From Gammaproteobacteria bacterium (lineage in GTDB: Bacteria; Pseudomonadota; Gammaproteobacteria; Arenicellales; Poriferihabitantaceae), in NCBI GenBank assembly GCA_030432755.1, contig JAUILZ010000006.1:62001-126000 (forward strand): a stretch of 64,000 bases of DNA, written 5' to 3'. The notes beneath the pieces are model-generated. The model had not been told where the DNA came from and did no database searches. It saw only the letters and a list, made by a program, of their open reading frames with translations. Positions 47,436 through 57,374 of this stretch are shown piece after piece; position 1 is the first letter of the stretch; every line of letters begins with the position of its first letter. The translations under genes and the position numbers were made by a program.

Positions 47436-47621
47436 ACGGAAGGCGCTACATGGGTTGTGCGGAAAGCGCCCAAGTTTAACCTGTTTAGGGGTCAGTTCAA
47501 TCCCGCCGAGCCTGCCACCGGGGCGGTGCATCGGCTACAATCGCGGCCGTTGCCGGACCCGTCCGCCACCCGCCCACGGAACCGGCGGATATTTCCCGTC
47601 GCCGGCAATGCCATTCCCGCC

Positions 47622-49943
47622 ATGCCAGATATCGTCGAACTGAACCAGCTTGTCCCAGCGGAGGATGGCGTCCTCGTGCCGTCCGGGACCGGTGGATCTG
47701 CGTTTGCCTATACCGACGGTGCCGAGGTCGAAGCTCACCTGCGCGAGGTGCTCGCCACCGCCCGGGACACGGGAAGCCGGTCGGCCGAATTGCAGGCCGC
47801 CATCCGCGACTGGCCGAGCGAGTACCACCTCAGCAGCGATCGCTCCAACCTCCTGCGCCCCTACAACCTGGACGCCGTGGACCGCGTCCTGGAGCTGGGA
47901 TCCGGCTGCGGCGCGATCTCGCGCTACCTCGGCGAGCTCGGCAAGCGGGTGGACGCGGTGGAGGGCAGTCCGTCGCGCGCCGCACTCGGCCGGCTGCGCT
48001 GCCGCGATCTCGACAACGTGCGCGTGATCTGCGCGAACTACAACGACCTGGTGATCCCGGAGCAGGGATACGACCTGGTCCTGTTCGTCGGCGTGATCGA
48101 GTACGCGCGCCGTTTCCTCGGTGGAGAGGGTAGCGACCGCGAAGCGGCAGAGGAGATCCTGCGTCGCGCGGGGGGTTACCTGGAGCCCGGTGGCGCGGTG
48201 TTCGTGGCGATCGAGAACCGCCTCGGACTCAAGTACCAGATCGGCGCCCACGAGGATCACTACGCGAAGCGCTACGTGGGCATCAACGGCTACCGCGAGG
48301 CCGCCGGCATCGCCACCTACAGCCACGGCGAGTGGGCGGAGATCGTCAGCGCGGCCGGTTTCGGCGAGTCCACCTTCGCCTACCCGTTTCCCGACTACAA
48401 GGTCCCGCGGGTGATCCTTGGCGACGGCTATCTCGAGGACAACCCGCATGCCGCCAACCACCTCGAGGGGCTGGTATCGCGGGACTACCATGCGCCCCTG
48501 GCGCGCTCGGAACGCGAGACCATCGGCTGGCAGGCGGCGGTCGCCGGCGGCTACCTCGGCGCGGTGGCGAATTCCTTCAGCATCCTCATGGGCAACGACG
48601 CGGGCGCGCTCAGGCAAATGCAGGACTTCGATTTCTGCCACGCTCCCGGTCCCGGCCGTAAGCCCGCTTACGCGGTTTGCACCGTCAAACCCGCGGGGTC
48701 CGGCCAGGTCTTCAAGCATCCGGTCGATCCGTCGGCGCAGCCAGCCGATGACGGCATCCGCCAGCTACGCGAACCGGAGGACTTTATCGCCGGCGACCTG
48801 CTGTCCGCCCAGTGGTTGCGCACGATCCTGATCTACGTGCGCCGGGACGAGTTCGAGCGGGTGATCCGGGAGTACTACGACTTTCTCGGCAGCCAGGAAG
48901 CGTCCGCCGGGCTTGCCATCGACCTCCTGCCGATCAATATCCTGGTTACGCCCGAGGGCGAGTGGCGCGTGTTCGACCAGGAATGGGTGGTGGACTGGGA
49001 AATCTCCCGCGAGTATCTCCTCTTCCGCGCGCTCGTCACCTTCATCGTCGGCAACTGGCCTTACCTGCGCGACTTCCTCGCCTGGCTCGAACTGCGCAAC
49101 GTGCGCGACTTCATCGAGTGGGGGTTTCACGCCAACCGGATCCACCTGAGCGAGCACCTCGAGGACTTCATTGCCCTGGAAAACCGCTTTCAGCAGGCGA
49201 TCGCCCCGTCGGGCGCGGACAACGACGCCCGCGCGCTGCTCGACACGGTGTTCGATTTCAGCGACGGCGCCGAGACGCTGTTCAGCGCAGTGTACTGGCG
49301 GGAGGAGGCCGGCGACTGGAGCGAGGCACGCTGCGCGGTCGCGGAGCGGAACGCCGGTCCCGGCGTGGCGCCGACCCGTTTCCCGCTCGGGGGCGCTGGC
49401 ACCATTCGGCATCTGCGTTTCGATCCCTTCGACCTGCGCCGCCAGGCGGACACGGGCTTTTTCCACGTGGAGTCCCTGGCGCTGGTCGCGGCGGGCGAAA
49501 ACGGCGAGCGTATCCTGTGGCAGCTCGCCGGCGCGGACGCGGTGGCGGACGCCGCGGGCGCCACCAGCGCGCTGCCGCTGGCCTCGGGCGAGGGCGTGAC
49601 CTGGGTCGCCAGCACCGACTTTCCGAAGCTCGTCTTCGATACCGGCGCCGACCGGGTCGCGGCGCCGGGTGAGACGCTGCACCTGGAGGTGTGCTGGGGC
49701 GTGGTGCGTTCCCGGGAATACGCGCTGGCCTACAACCACTGCCTCGCTGGCAATGTAGAAAAGGACCGGCTCGTGGAGCGCGCCCTGCTGAACCTGGAGT
49801 CGATGAAAATCGAGCGCAACCGGCTGCGGAACATGGAAACGGAGCTGACTCATATCAAGGCGAGCCGTGCGTTCCGCATCGGCACCCGCATCGTGCGCGC
49901 CGCCTCCCTGCTGAAACCGGGAAGCCAGGGCGCGGAGGGATGA
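47622..49943 (+). CDS. Large SAM methyltransferase of glycan cluster
   Basis: A 773-aa protein with a class I SAM-binding domain near 88-210 (VLELGSGCGAISRYL). Much of the rest, about 250-730, is of unknown fold and includes an IDLLPINILVTPEGEWRVFDQE segment that resembles a kinase-like or phosphotransfer core. The end (about 735-765) is a charged coiled helix, NLESMKIERNRLRNMETEL. Such tails recur in polysaccharide enzymes. It is the first gene of a seven-gene plus-strand operon. Capping of an O-antigen chain by methylation is a reasonable guess, since ABC-exported glycans are often so terminated. Confidence 0.8.
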   Translation: MPDIVELNQLVPAEDGVLVPSGTGGSAFAYTDGAEVEAHLREVLATARDTGSRSAELQAAIRDWPSEYHLSSDRSNLLRPYNLDAVDRVLELGSGCGAISRYLGELGKRVDAVEGSPSRAALGRLRCRDLDNVRVICANYNDLVIPEQGYDLVLFVGVIEYARRFLGGEGSDREAAEEILRRAGGYLEPGGAVFVAIENRLGLKYQIGAHEDHYAKRYVGINGYREAAGIATYSHGEWAEIVSAAGFGESTFAYPFPDYKVPRVILGDGYLEDNPHAANHLEGLVSRDYHAPLARSERETIGWQAAVAGGYLGAVANSFSILMGNDAGALRQMQDFDFCHAPGPGRKPAYAVCTVKPAGSGQVFKHPVDPSAQPADDGIRQLREPEDFIAGDLLSAQWLRTILIYVRRDEFERVIREYYDFLGSQEASAGLAIDLLPINILVTPEGEWRVFDQEWVVDWEISREYLLFRALVTFIVGNWPYLRDFLAWLELRNVRDFIEWGFHANRIHLSEHLEDFIALENRFQQAIAPSGADNDARALLDTVFDFSDGAETLFSAVYWREEAGDWSEARCAVAERNAGPGVAPTRFPLGGAGTIRHLRFDPFDLRRQADTGFFHVESLALVAAGENGERILWQLAGADAVADAAGATSALPLASGEGVTWVASTDFPKLVFDTGADRVAAPGETLHLEVCWGVVRSREYALAYNHCLAGNVEKDRLVERALLNLESMKIERNRLRNMETELTHIKASRAFRIGTRIVRAASLLKPGSQGAEG

Positions 49944-49947
49944 CGCG

Positions 49948-50895
49948 ATGAGCGCCCCGCTGGTGTCGGTGGTCATCCCGGCCTACAACCACGAACGCTT
50001 CATCGGCCCGGCGATGGACTCGGTGCTCGGCCAGACGCTGGGTGATCTCGAGCTCATCATCGTCGACGACGGTTCCACCGACGATACCGCCGCGGTGATC
50101 AAGGGCTACGACGATCCCCGGGTGTCCTACACCTGGCAGGAGAACCGGGACGCCTTCAACACCATCAACCGCGGCATGGGCATGGCGCGCGGCGAGTTCG
50201 TCGCGATCCTCAACTCCGACGACATCTATACGCCGGACCGCCTCGAGGTGCTGGTGAATCACGCCCGGGAGACGGGTGCCGACTGCATTATCTCCGACGT
50301 GATCCCGATCTCCGATGACGGCGACGAGTTCACCGACCCGGATTTCGGCTGGAACCAGTGGCACCAGCGTAACCGCGCCTTCTACTTCGAACAGGACGAC
50401 CTGTATGCCGGCTTCCTCCAGGGCAACCTGATGGTCACCACCTCCAACCTCTTCATGACCCGGGAGGCGCAGCAGAAGGTGGGCGAGTTCTGCAGCCTGC
50501 GCTACCTGCACGACTACGACTACATCTTCCGCATGATGCTCGCCCATCCAGGGGGCGTGCACTACCTCGACGACCGCAAGCTGCTCTACTACCGCATCCA
50601 TTCCGGCAACACCCTGGGCGAGGCCGCGATCAAGGGCCGCGAGCAGGACCTGGCGGTGATCCGCCAGTACATGCTGGAGAAGCTGCCCGAGGAATCCCGG
50701 CCCTATGCCGCCGCCGGCTCCGACCGGCTGCGGGCGCTGGAGAACGAACTCCACGAGGTGCGCGCGGAACTGGCGCGACTGCGTGAGCCAGGCCAGGCCG
50801 TTCCTCGGGGCAACACGCTCTCGCGGCTCGCGCGCAAGGTGCTGCCGGCGCCGCTACTCGACCGCGCGCGGGCGCTGAAGAACCGTCTCCATTGA
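49948..50895 (+). CDS. Family 2 glycosyltransferase
   Basis: A 315-aa GT-A fold enzyme. It starts VSVVIPAYNHERFIG, carries IIVDDGSTDDT and the DxD-like LNSDD, and has an acceptor-loop region with HDYDY. The C-terminal 50 residues form a coiled coil (ALENELHEVRAELARL) and a basic tail probably binding membrane. It transfers a nucleotide-activated sugar to a growing glycan. It follows the methyltransferase by 4 bp and overlaps the HAD gene by 4 bp. Confidence 0.92.
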   Translation: MSAPLVSVVIPAYNHERFIGPAMDSVLGQTLGDLELIIVDDGSTDDTAAVIKGYDDPRVSYTWQENRDAFNTINRGMGMARGEFVAILNSDDIYTPDRLEVLVNHARETGADCIISDVIPISDDGDEFTDPDFGWNQWHQRNRAFYFEQDDLYAGFLQGNLMVTTSNLFMTREAQQKVGEFCSLRYLHDYDYIFRMMLAHPGGVHYLDDRKLLYYRIHSGNTLGEAAIKGREQDLAVIRQYMLEKLPEESRPYAAAGSDRLRALENELHEVRAELARLREPGQAVPRGNTLSRLARKVLPAPLLDRARALKNRLH

Positions 50896-52967
50896 AAGCG
50901 CTGCCCAGCCAACCGGAGGTCTGCTACAGCCAGTCCGAGCTCGTGCGGCGCGGTCGTGAGCTGGCGCGCGATGCCGACGTGGTGACCTTCGACCTGTTCG
51001 ACACCCTGCTCGTGCGCCGCACTCATAACCCGGACCTGGTCAAGCTGCCGGTGGCGCGGTACATCAGCAATCTTTCCCGGGCCGCGGGGCGGGAGTTCCA
51101 CTGGCGACGGGTGCAGGAACTGCGCGACGCCAGGGAAAAGGCGATGCGCGCACACACCGGCGAGACCCACGCCGACCACGAGGCGTGCTACCCCGACTTC
51201 ATGGCCGAAGTCCTCGCCGAGATCTTCGGCGATGACGCCGGCGATGCCCTGCTGCAAAAGGTCACGGACTACGAGCTGGCGATCGAGAACGCCATGCTGG
51301 TGCCACGCGCGGGGATCGGTGACTGGCTGAAAGAACTCGCGGCGGCGGGCAAGCGTGTCATCGTGCTGTCCGACATCTATCTCCCGGCCGCGCATCTTGA
51401 GCGGCTGCTCGATCATGCCGGCATCCTGCCCCACGTGGAAAAGGTCTATTCCTCCGCGGACAGCTTTCTCGCCAAGGCCTCGGGCCTCGCCTATGCCATG
51501 GTGGCGGAGCGCGAGGGCCTCGATCCCGCGCGCTGGCTGCACGTCGGCGACAACCCGATCTCCGATGGCTTCCGCCCCCTGGAGCATGGCATCCGGCCGC
51601 TGCTCCTGCAGGATTCGGAGGAGTTCCGCCGCCGGGCCATCGCCGCGCGGCACTATTTCTACAGCCTCAAGCGCCCGTTCTGGCGCGGGCGCGCGATCCA
51701 GCAACTGATGGCCCCGCTCGAGGCGGAAAACGTCCCGCGCTCGCCGCGTTACCGCGAGGGCTACAACTTCCTCGGCCCGGTGATCGCGATGTACCTCCAC
51801 CTCGTCGCCGAACGTTGCCGCGAGCGGAACATTCGCAAGCTCTACTTTCTCTCCCGCGAGGGCTGGATGTTCCAGCAGGTCTGGGAAAAGATCACGCCGC
51901 TGCTCTACCCGGAAGGGAACCTGCCGGAAACCGAGTACCTCTATGTCAGCCGCCAGGCCCTCGCCGGCGCGAGCTGCGCCTTCCAGGGAATGTCCGAGGA
52001 CCGGGCGAACATCGTCTTCCTGCCCGCGGGCAATCGCTGCTTCCGCGACGTTTGCCGCGTGTTCAGCCTCGACCCGGAGGCCATGGCGCCGCATCTCGCA
52101 CGCCATGGGCTCGAGATCGACACCGTGCTCAGCCCGGCCCATGAGGGCTTCGAGATCGACAACCGGCGCGCCTTCGAGGAACTCCTGCGCGACCCGGACT
52201 ACCAGGACGCGGTGCGCGCCGCCAGCGCGCACGCCAAAGCGGCCTTGCAGAAGTATCTCGAATCCGTCGGATTTTTCGACCAGGCTGACGTCGCGCTGGT
52301 GGACGTCGGCTGGCTCGGCACCATCCAGCGTTTCCTCCATGCCGCCATCGCCCATCGCGACGACCGACCCAACCTGCACGGCCTGCTGCTCGGCGCAAGC
52401 CGCGGGATCCCTTTTCTCACCACCAACGACAACGCCATCGAGGGCCTCGTCTACGACCGGGAGAAATTCGATTTCGCCGCGAGCGCGATCCTCTATGCCC
52501 GTGACCTGTTCGAGGAGGCCTGCCGCGCGCCCTATCCCACGCTCAATGCCTACGAGCTTGACGAGTCGGGCGCGCACCGGCTGGTATTCCGCCAGATGGA
52601 CGACGCCATCGGCCAGGGCGAGCAGGCACAGGACCGGCACTACGCCGATCTGCAGCAGGGCGTGCTCGACGCCGCCGACCGTTTCGCCGCGGCATCGGGG
52701 ATCATCACCCAGCGTACCGTGGGCTACCGCCCGTGGATCAACTACCTGCTGGTGAGCAAGCTGGCGTTCGCGAAACGGCGCGAGATCAACGCGCTGCGGC
52801 ATCTCCACCACCTCGACGACTTTTACGGCAGTGGCACCCCGCGTCGCCGCCGGCGGCCGAAGTTGTTGCATAATCCCTGGGAGGTCCGGGGACTGAGGCA
52901 GATCGTGGGCTGCCTGACCGCGGGCTGGCAGTTCCGCAAGCACCTGCGGACGATGATCAATCACTGA
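50892..52967 (+). CDS. Large HAD-superfamily protein of glycan cluster
   Basis: A 691-aa protein. The N-terminal 220 residues are a HAD domain: motif I VTFDLFDTLL (nucleophile D34), VLSDIYLP and GDNPISDG. The C-terminal 450 residues form a second conserved region (LYFLSREGWMFQ, LVDVGWLGTIQ), seen in the COG5610-type predicted hydrolases of capsule and O-antigen loci. The start is a TTG overlapping the preceding stop (TTGA), indicating coupling. The substrate is unknown; phosphosugar handling fits. Confidence 0.8.
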   Translation: MKALPSQPEVCYSQSELVRRGRELARDADVVTFDLFDTLLVRRTHNPDLVKLPVARYISNLSRAAGREFHWRRVQELRDAREKAMRAHTGETHADHEACYPDFMAEVLAEIFGDDAGDALLQKVTDYELAIENAMLVPRAGIGDWLKELAAAGKRVIVLSDIYLPAAHLERLLDHAGILPHVEKVYSSADSFLAKASGLAYAMVAEREGLDPARWLHVGDNPISDGFRPLEHGIRPLLLQDSEEFRRRAIAARHYFYSLKRPFWRGRAIQQLMAPLEAENVPRSPRYREGYNFLGPVIAMYLHLVAERCRERNIRKLYFLSREGWMFQQVWEKITPLLYPEGNLPETEYLYVSRQALAGASCAFQGMSEDRANIVFLPAGNRCFRDVCRVFSLDPEAMAPHLARHGLEIDTVLSPAHEGFEIDNRRAFEELLRDPDYQDAVRAASAHAKAALQKYLESVGFFDQADVALVDVGWLGTIQRFLHAAIAHRDDRPNLHGLLLGASRGIPFLTTNDNAIEGLVYDREKFDFAASAILYARDLFEEACRAPYPTLNAYELDESGAHRLVFRQMDDAIGQGEQAQDRHYADLQQGVLDAADRFAAASGIITQRTVGYRPWINYLLVSKLAFAKRREINALRHLHHLDDFYGSGTPRRRRRPKLLHNPWEVRGLRQIVGCLTAGWQFRKHLRTMINH

Positions 52968-52968
52968 C

Positions 52969-53232
52969 ATGGCGAACGGCGACGACAGGCCGGTGCTGAC
53001 CCGGCACTTCGACCTCGCGGGCAACGGCGTCGGCCGGACGCTGCGCCACTGGGTGCGGATCAAGACTTCCATCATGGGCAATTACGACACCGGCCCGGGA
53101 CTTCGCTGCCTGCTCACCCTGGTCGTGCTGCACCGGTTCGGCCGCCCACTGTTTCGCCTGCGCACCTGGCTGAATAACCAGTACGCGTTCAAGGCGCGCG
53201 TCCGCAGACTGCTGCGTCGGCCGGGGGGCTGA
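52969..53232 (+). CDS. Small basic protein of glycan cluster
   Basis: An 87-aa arginine-rich protein of unknown function. ATG follows the HAD stop by one base, and the next gene starts 10 bp after its own stop, so it sits cleanly in the operon. The C-terminal helix (LNNQYAFKARVRRLLRRP) resembles membrane-binding tails of glycosyltransferases. No domain recognised. Confidence 0.6.
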   Translation: MANGDDRPVLTRHFDLAGNGVGRTLRHWVRIKTSIMGNYDTGPGLRCLLTLVVLHRFGRPLFRLRTWLNNQYAFKARVRRLLRRPGG

Positions 53233-53242
53233 GGACGCGCCC

Positions 53243-55144
53243 ATGGGCCGGCTTCGCGAGCTGCTGAAATCCCCCACGCCGGGGGCGCTGGCCAGCGGGA
53301 TCGCCCTGTCCCTGTTGTACCTCTACTTCTTCGCCTTCAAGGCTCACGTCGAACTCGACGTCCTCTGGTTCGAGCCAGGCCGTGCCTGGTTCAACATCTA
53401 CTGGGCTGACGAGGGCGAGGAATACAGCCAGGAAAACATGAGCCAGGTGCTGATCGACCGCGGCCATGAACACTACCAGCTCTTCATTGGCGGCCTCGGG
53501 AGCATCGAGCGGCTCCGCATCGACCCGGTGGAATTCCCCACCAAGATCTTTCTCAAGCGACTCGACATCACCCAGCCGGGATACGCCCCGATCGAACTGA
53601 ATCCGGCGAACGGCTTCGCCGGACTCGAGCCGGTGCAACAGATCGACCAGCTGGTGGTCAAGGAGGACGGCCTGCGCTTCAACACCACCGGGCGCGACGG
53701 CCAGTTCGAGCTCCGCGTGGACAAGTCCGGCGGGCACATCCCCGTGGGCCAGGTGTTCACCGTGCTGGCGATACTCGCGCTGTCGCTGTTTGCGGGCCGC
53801 GCCTGCCGCGGCCTGCTGCAAGATGCGCGCTACGTCCCGGCGCTCCTGCTGGTGGTCTTCGTTCTCGCGCTGGTGATGGCCGCGATCAGCCGGCACTACT
53901 GGCTGCATCCCAACGGTGAGGCGCGCATCTTCATCCATCCGGACGAGGAGGTGCATGCGACCGCTGTGGAGTACTACCGCGACCACTGGTTGCCACCGGC
54001 GATGGATGACCCGGAGATCGCCCACACCTTCAGCGTGTACGGCTACTCCCGCCTCGCCACCCACGAGCTGTACTACCCGGTGGCGGGTTATCTCACCCGC
54101 TTCCTGGCCCCGTTCGGCCAGGAATTCATGTGGGATGCGCGCCTGGTGGGCCTGTTCTTTCTCGCCCTCATGCTCGCGCTCGCCTGGCGCTACGTGGGCT
54201 TCCGTCCCATCGTCGCGCCGCTGCTGATCACGCCCCAGGTCTGGTACCTGTATTCCTATTCCAATTCCGACGGATTCGCGCTCCTTCTCGCCAGCTTCGC
54301 CGCCTGGCAGGCGGCGGACAGGGACAGCCTCCTCAATCGCGCGCTCAGGGAGCCGGCGCGTCCGCACTGGCTCGCCATGTTCGGCCTCGGCGCCCTTGCC
54401 GGAAGCATGCTGCTGCTGAAGCAGAACTTCTACTTCTTCGTCCTGTTTCTCGGTTTTTACTTCCTGTGGCGCATCTTCTGCGGGGATTTTCCCGACCAGA
54501 AACGATTCTGGTCCCGGCTCGTGGTGATCGTGGTGATCGGTCTGGCGGTATACGGTAGCCGCTGGGGGCTCGAGATCGCCACCAACGGCTGGGACTCGCG
54601 CGCGAAGATCCACGCCCTGATCGAGGAAAAGGCGGAGAGACCTTACAAGCCGAGTACGAAGCTGCACGGCAAGCACATCTATCTCTACATGCGTGAGCGC
54701 GGCTGGACCCTGGAGCAGATCTGGAACAAGGAGCACTGGGGGACCAAGTCATTCGGCAGCTCCTTCGGCGCCTATGGCTATACCCAGTACTTCGGCAGCA
54801 ACATCTACTACAACCTGGTGCAGTGGACGGGCATCGCGCTCCTCGCCGCTATCCTGGTGTCGCTGCTGATCCATGCGCCGCCCCGGCTGTGGGTGCTCTA
54901 CGGCATCACCATCGGCAGCGCCTTCATGCTGGTGGGGGCATCGGTGATCCAGTCGTGGCTGATCTCCTTCCAGGCACAGGGGCGTTATCTTGCGCCGATC
55001 CTGCCCATGCTGGGCGTGCTCTACTACCATGCCCGCCCGTGGCTGATGCAGCGCACGGTGCATTCGCTCCTGTTCCTGATGTTCGGCATCTCGGTGTGGT
55101 CGTTCCTGTTTATCGGTCTCGCGCTGATCCCGAAGATTTCCTGA
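53243..55144 (+). CDS. DUF2142-like membrane protein
   Basis: A 633-aa polytopic protein. After one N-terminal helix there is a periplasmic domain (about 35-170), then about ten helices. The loop FIHPDEEVHATAVEYYRDHWLPP is characteristic of DUF2142 proteins, which are related to GT-C enzymes; its acidic residues may bind metal and a polyprenyl-phosphate sugar. It probably modifies the glycan on the periplasmic side (inference). Located between the HAD/small gene and the ABC exporter. Confidence 0.8.
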   Translation: MGRLRELLKSPTPGALASGIALSLLYLYFFAFKAHVELDVLWFEPGRAWFNIYWADEGEEYSQENMSQVLIDRGHEHYQLFIGGLGSIERLRIDPVEFPTKIFLKRLDITQPGYAPIELNPANGFAGLEPVQQIDQLVVKEDGLRFNTTGRDGQFELRVDKSGGHIPVGQVFTVLAILALSLFAGRACRGLLQDARYVPALLLVVFVLALVMAAISRHYWLHPNGEARIFIHPDEEVHATAVEYYRDHWLPPAMDDPEIAHTFSVYGYSRLATHELYYPVAGYLTRFLAPFGQEFMWDARLVGLFFLALMLALAWRYVGFRPIVAPLLITPQVWYLYSYSNSDGFALLLASFAAWQAADRDSLLNRALREPARPHWLAMFGLGALAGSMLLLKQNFYFFVLFLGFYFLWRIFCGDFPDQKRFWSRLVVIVVIGLAVYGSRWGLEIATNGWDSRAKIHALIEEKAERPYKPSTKLHGKHIYLYMRERGWTLEQIWNKEHWGTKSFGSSFGAYGYTQYFGSNIYYNLVQWTGIALLAAILVSLLIHAPPRLWVLYGITIGSAFMLVGASVIQSWLISFQAQGRYLAPILPMLGVLYYHARPWLMQRTVHSLLFLMFGISVWSFLFIGLALIPKIS

Positions 55145-55210
55145 GCGGGAGAAACAACGGGCTGTGCTACCCTACGCCCGACCGCGAACCGCCCCCACCG
55201 CCCACGCCCC

Positions 55211-55999
55211 ATGTCCTTCTTTGCCGCCATTCTCGACAAGTGGCCGGTGCTCATGAATCTCGCCCGGCGCGAGATCCGCCAGCAGTACGTCGGCTCGGCG
55301 CTGGGGATCCTGTGGCAGTTCGTCACCCCGCTTGTGATGATCCTCGTGTTCTGGGTGGTGTTCAGCGTGGGCTTCCGCGTGCAGCCCGCCAGCGGCGTGC
55401 CGTTCGCGGTCTGGCTCACCGCCGGCATGGCGGTGTGGTTCGCCTTCGTCGAGATCGTCAACGGTTCGGTGACCAGCATCACCGGTCATCCCCACCTGGT
55501 TAAAAAGGTCGTGTTTCCGGTGCAGGCGCTGCCACTGGTGAAGGTGATCTCCGCGCTCTCCAACCACGGCTTTTTCCTCGCGATACTCCTGGGCCTGATG
55601 CTGATCCTCGGCGTCGGCACCAGCATCCATGCGTTGCAGATCGTCTACTACTTCGCCTGCATGGTGGTGCTTGCCCTCGGCATCGGCTGGCTGGTGGCGG
55701 CGCTCAACGTCTTCACCCGCGACACCGCACGCCTCGTGGGCGTGTTACTGCAGGTGGGCATGTGGGCGACGCCGATCCTGTGGGACATCAACATCTTGCC
55801 CGAGCCCTGGCGCAGCGTGTTCGCGGCCAACCCGATGCACTACGTCGTCCAGGGCTACCGCGACTCCATCTTCTACGCCGTGCCGATCACCGAGCGCGGC
55901 TCCGAGACCCTGCTGTTCTGGATCATCACTCTGGCGCTGCTGGCGCTCGGCGTGTTCGTGTTCAAACGGCTGCGGCCCCAGTTCGCCGACCTCGTCTGA
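55211..55999 (+). CDS. wzm: Polysaccharide ABC transporter permease
   Basis: A 262-aa inner-membrane subunit of an O-antigen/teichoic-acid type exporter (ABC-2). It begins with the LARREIRQQYVGSALGILWQF amphipathic segment, has six membrane helices, and ends FKRLRPQFADLV, all typical of Wzm/RfbA/TagG. It pairs with the following ATPase; the stop TGA overlaps the next ATG. It flips the undecaprenyl-linked glycan across the inner membrane. Confidence 0.92.
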   Translation: MSFFAAILDKWPVLMNLARREIRQQYVGSALGILWQFVTPLVMILVFWVVFSVGFRVQPASGVPFAVWLTAGMAVWFAFVEIVNGSVTSITGHPHLVKKVVFPVQALPLVKVISALSNHGFFLAILLGLMLILGVGTSIHALQIVYYFACMVVLALGIGWLVAALNVFTRDTARLVGVLLQVGMWATPILWDINILPEPWRSVFAANPMHYVVQGYRDSIFYAVPITERGSETLLFWIITLALLALGVFVFKRLRPQFADLV

Positions 56000-57264
56000 T
56001 GGTGGACGAAAACAGCCCGGAGCTCGCGGTACGCATCCGGGATCTCACCAAGACCTACCGCCTGTACGATCACCCGCGGGACCGGCTCAAGGAGGCCTTC
56101 CATCCCCGTGGGAAAACGTATCACCGCCCATTCCACGCCCTGAAGGGCATCGACCTCGAGATTCCCCGCGGGAGCACCACCGGCATCATCGGCCGCAACG
56201 GCAGCGGAAAGTCCACCCTGCTGCAATGCATCTGCGGCATCATCCCGCCCACCGCGGGCAGCGTGGAGGTAAAAGGACGCATCGCCGCGCTGCTGGAACT
56301 CGGCGCCGGATTCAACCCCGAGTTCAGCGGCCGCGAAAACCTCTACATCAATGCCTCCATCCTCGGCCTGACGCGCGAGGAAGTGGACGCCAGGCTGGAC
56401 GATATCCTCGCCTTCGCCGACATCGGCGAATACATCGACCAACCGGTGAGGACCTACTCGAGCGGCATGTACGTAAGACTCGCCTTCTCCATTGCGATCC
56501 ACGTGGACCCGGAGATCCTCATCGTCGACGAGGCGCTCGGCGTCGGCGACATCCACTTCCAGGCGAAATGCTACGACCGCTTCCACAGGTTTCGCGAACA
56601 GGGCGTCACCGTGATCTTCGTCACCCACGACCTCAACATGGTGACCCGCTACTGCGACACGGGCTACCTGCTGAGCCACGGCGAGATCGTCGCCAGCGGT
56701 AACCCGCGCACCGTGGTGGCGGAGTTCCGCAAGTTCGAGACAGGTCACGGTACGCCCGGGCAGAACGCTGAAGCCGCCGCGGACGACGGCGCCGCCCACG
56801 TTTTCGACAGGAATCCCTACGAGACCCGCTACGGCAACAACAAGGTGACCATCACCGGCGGTGGTATCTACGATAAAGCGGGGGAGCCAACGCAGGTGCT
56901 GCATACCGGCGATGAATACCGCATATCGCTGGAGGTGAGTTTCTCCGAGGCGGTCGAGGACCCGGTGTTTGCATTCACCATCAAGGATGCGCGGGGCACG
57001 GAGATTGCTGGAACCAACACCCACTTCGCCCATGTGGAGACCGGGAGTTTCAATGCGGGAGATCGGGTGCGGGTGGATTTTTCCCAGACGGTTCCCCTCA
57101 ATGCCGGGGAATACCTGCTTTCATTCGGTTGTGTGGACTTAGGTGGCGGTGAGCTTGTTATCTACGACAGACGGCACGATTTCATTGCATTTCAGGTGGT
57201 CTCTGAGCGCGCGGTGGTGGGGATCGTGGATCTGCAGTCGGCAATTGCGTTGAAGCGTAGTTAG
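55999..57264 (+). CDS. wzt: Polysaccharide ABC transporter ATPase with glycan-binding domain
   Basis: A 421-aa ATPase. The nucleotide-binding domain (about 1-245) has Walker A GRNGSGKST, signature YSSGMYVRLAF, Walker B LIVDEALGVGD and the switch His in VTHDLN. A linker is followed by a C-terminal beta-sandwich (about 275-420), the Wzt-type domain that in known cases recognises the modified end of the O-antigen. This supports export of a chain capped by a cluster enzyme such as the methyltransferase. The ATG overlaps the permease stop. It is the last gene of the operon and borders a lower-GC stretch. Confidence 0.92.
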   Translation: MVDENSPELAVRIRDLTKTYRLYDHPRDRLKEAFHPRGKTYHRPFHALKGIDLEIPRGSTTGIIGRNGSGKSTLLQCICGIIPPTAGSVEVKGRIAALLELGAGFNPEFSGRENLYINASILGLTREEVDARLDDILAFADIGEYIDQPVRTYSSGMYVRLAFSIAIHVDPEILIVDEALGVGDIHFQAKCYDRFHRFREQGVTVIFVTHDLNMVTRYCDTGYLLSHGEIVASGNPRTVVAEFRKFETGHGTPGQNAEAAADDGAAHVFDRNPYETRYGNNKVTITGGGIYDKAGEPTQVLHTGDEYRISLEVSFSEAVEDPVFAFTIKDARGTEIAGTNTHFAHVETGSFNAGDRVRVDFSQTVPLNAGEYLLSFGCVDLGGGELVIYDRRHDFIAFQVVSERAVVGIVDLQSAIALKRS

Positions 57265-57374
57265 GCCTACCGCAATATACGAAAAAAAGAGCAGCCTGAT
57301 ATGATCAATTTCCCACATTCTGCCATGCTCGAGTTTCGGGGTATGGACACTGACCCTAGCAGCCAAATGTCATT

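Noticed and set aside
50703..53081. 792-codon minus-strand ORF
   Set aside because: Antisense shadow of the HAD gene, with no signal, domain or sensible composition.
57258..57264. GTTAGGC string resembling an integron attC core near the wzt stop
   Set aside because: No matching inverse core or stem structure, and no similar sites between the following genes; not an integron array.
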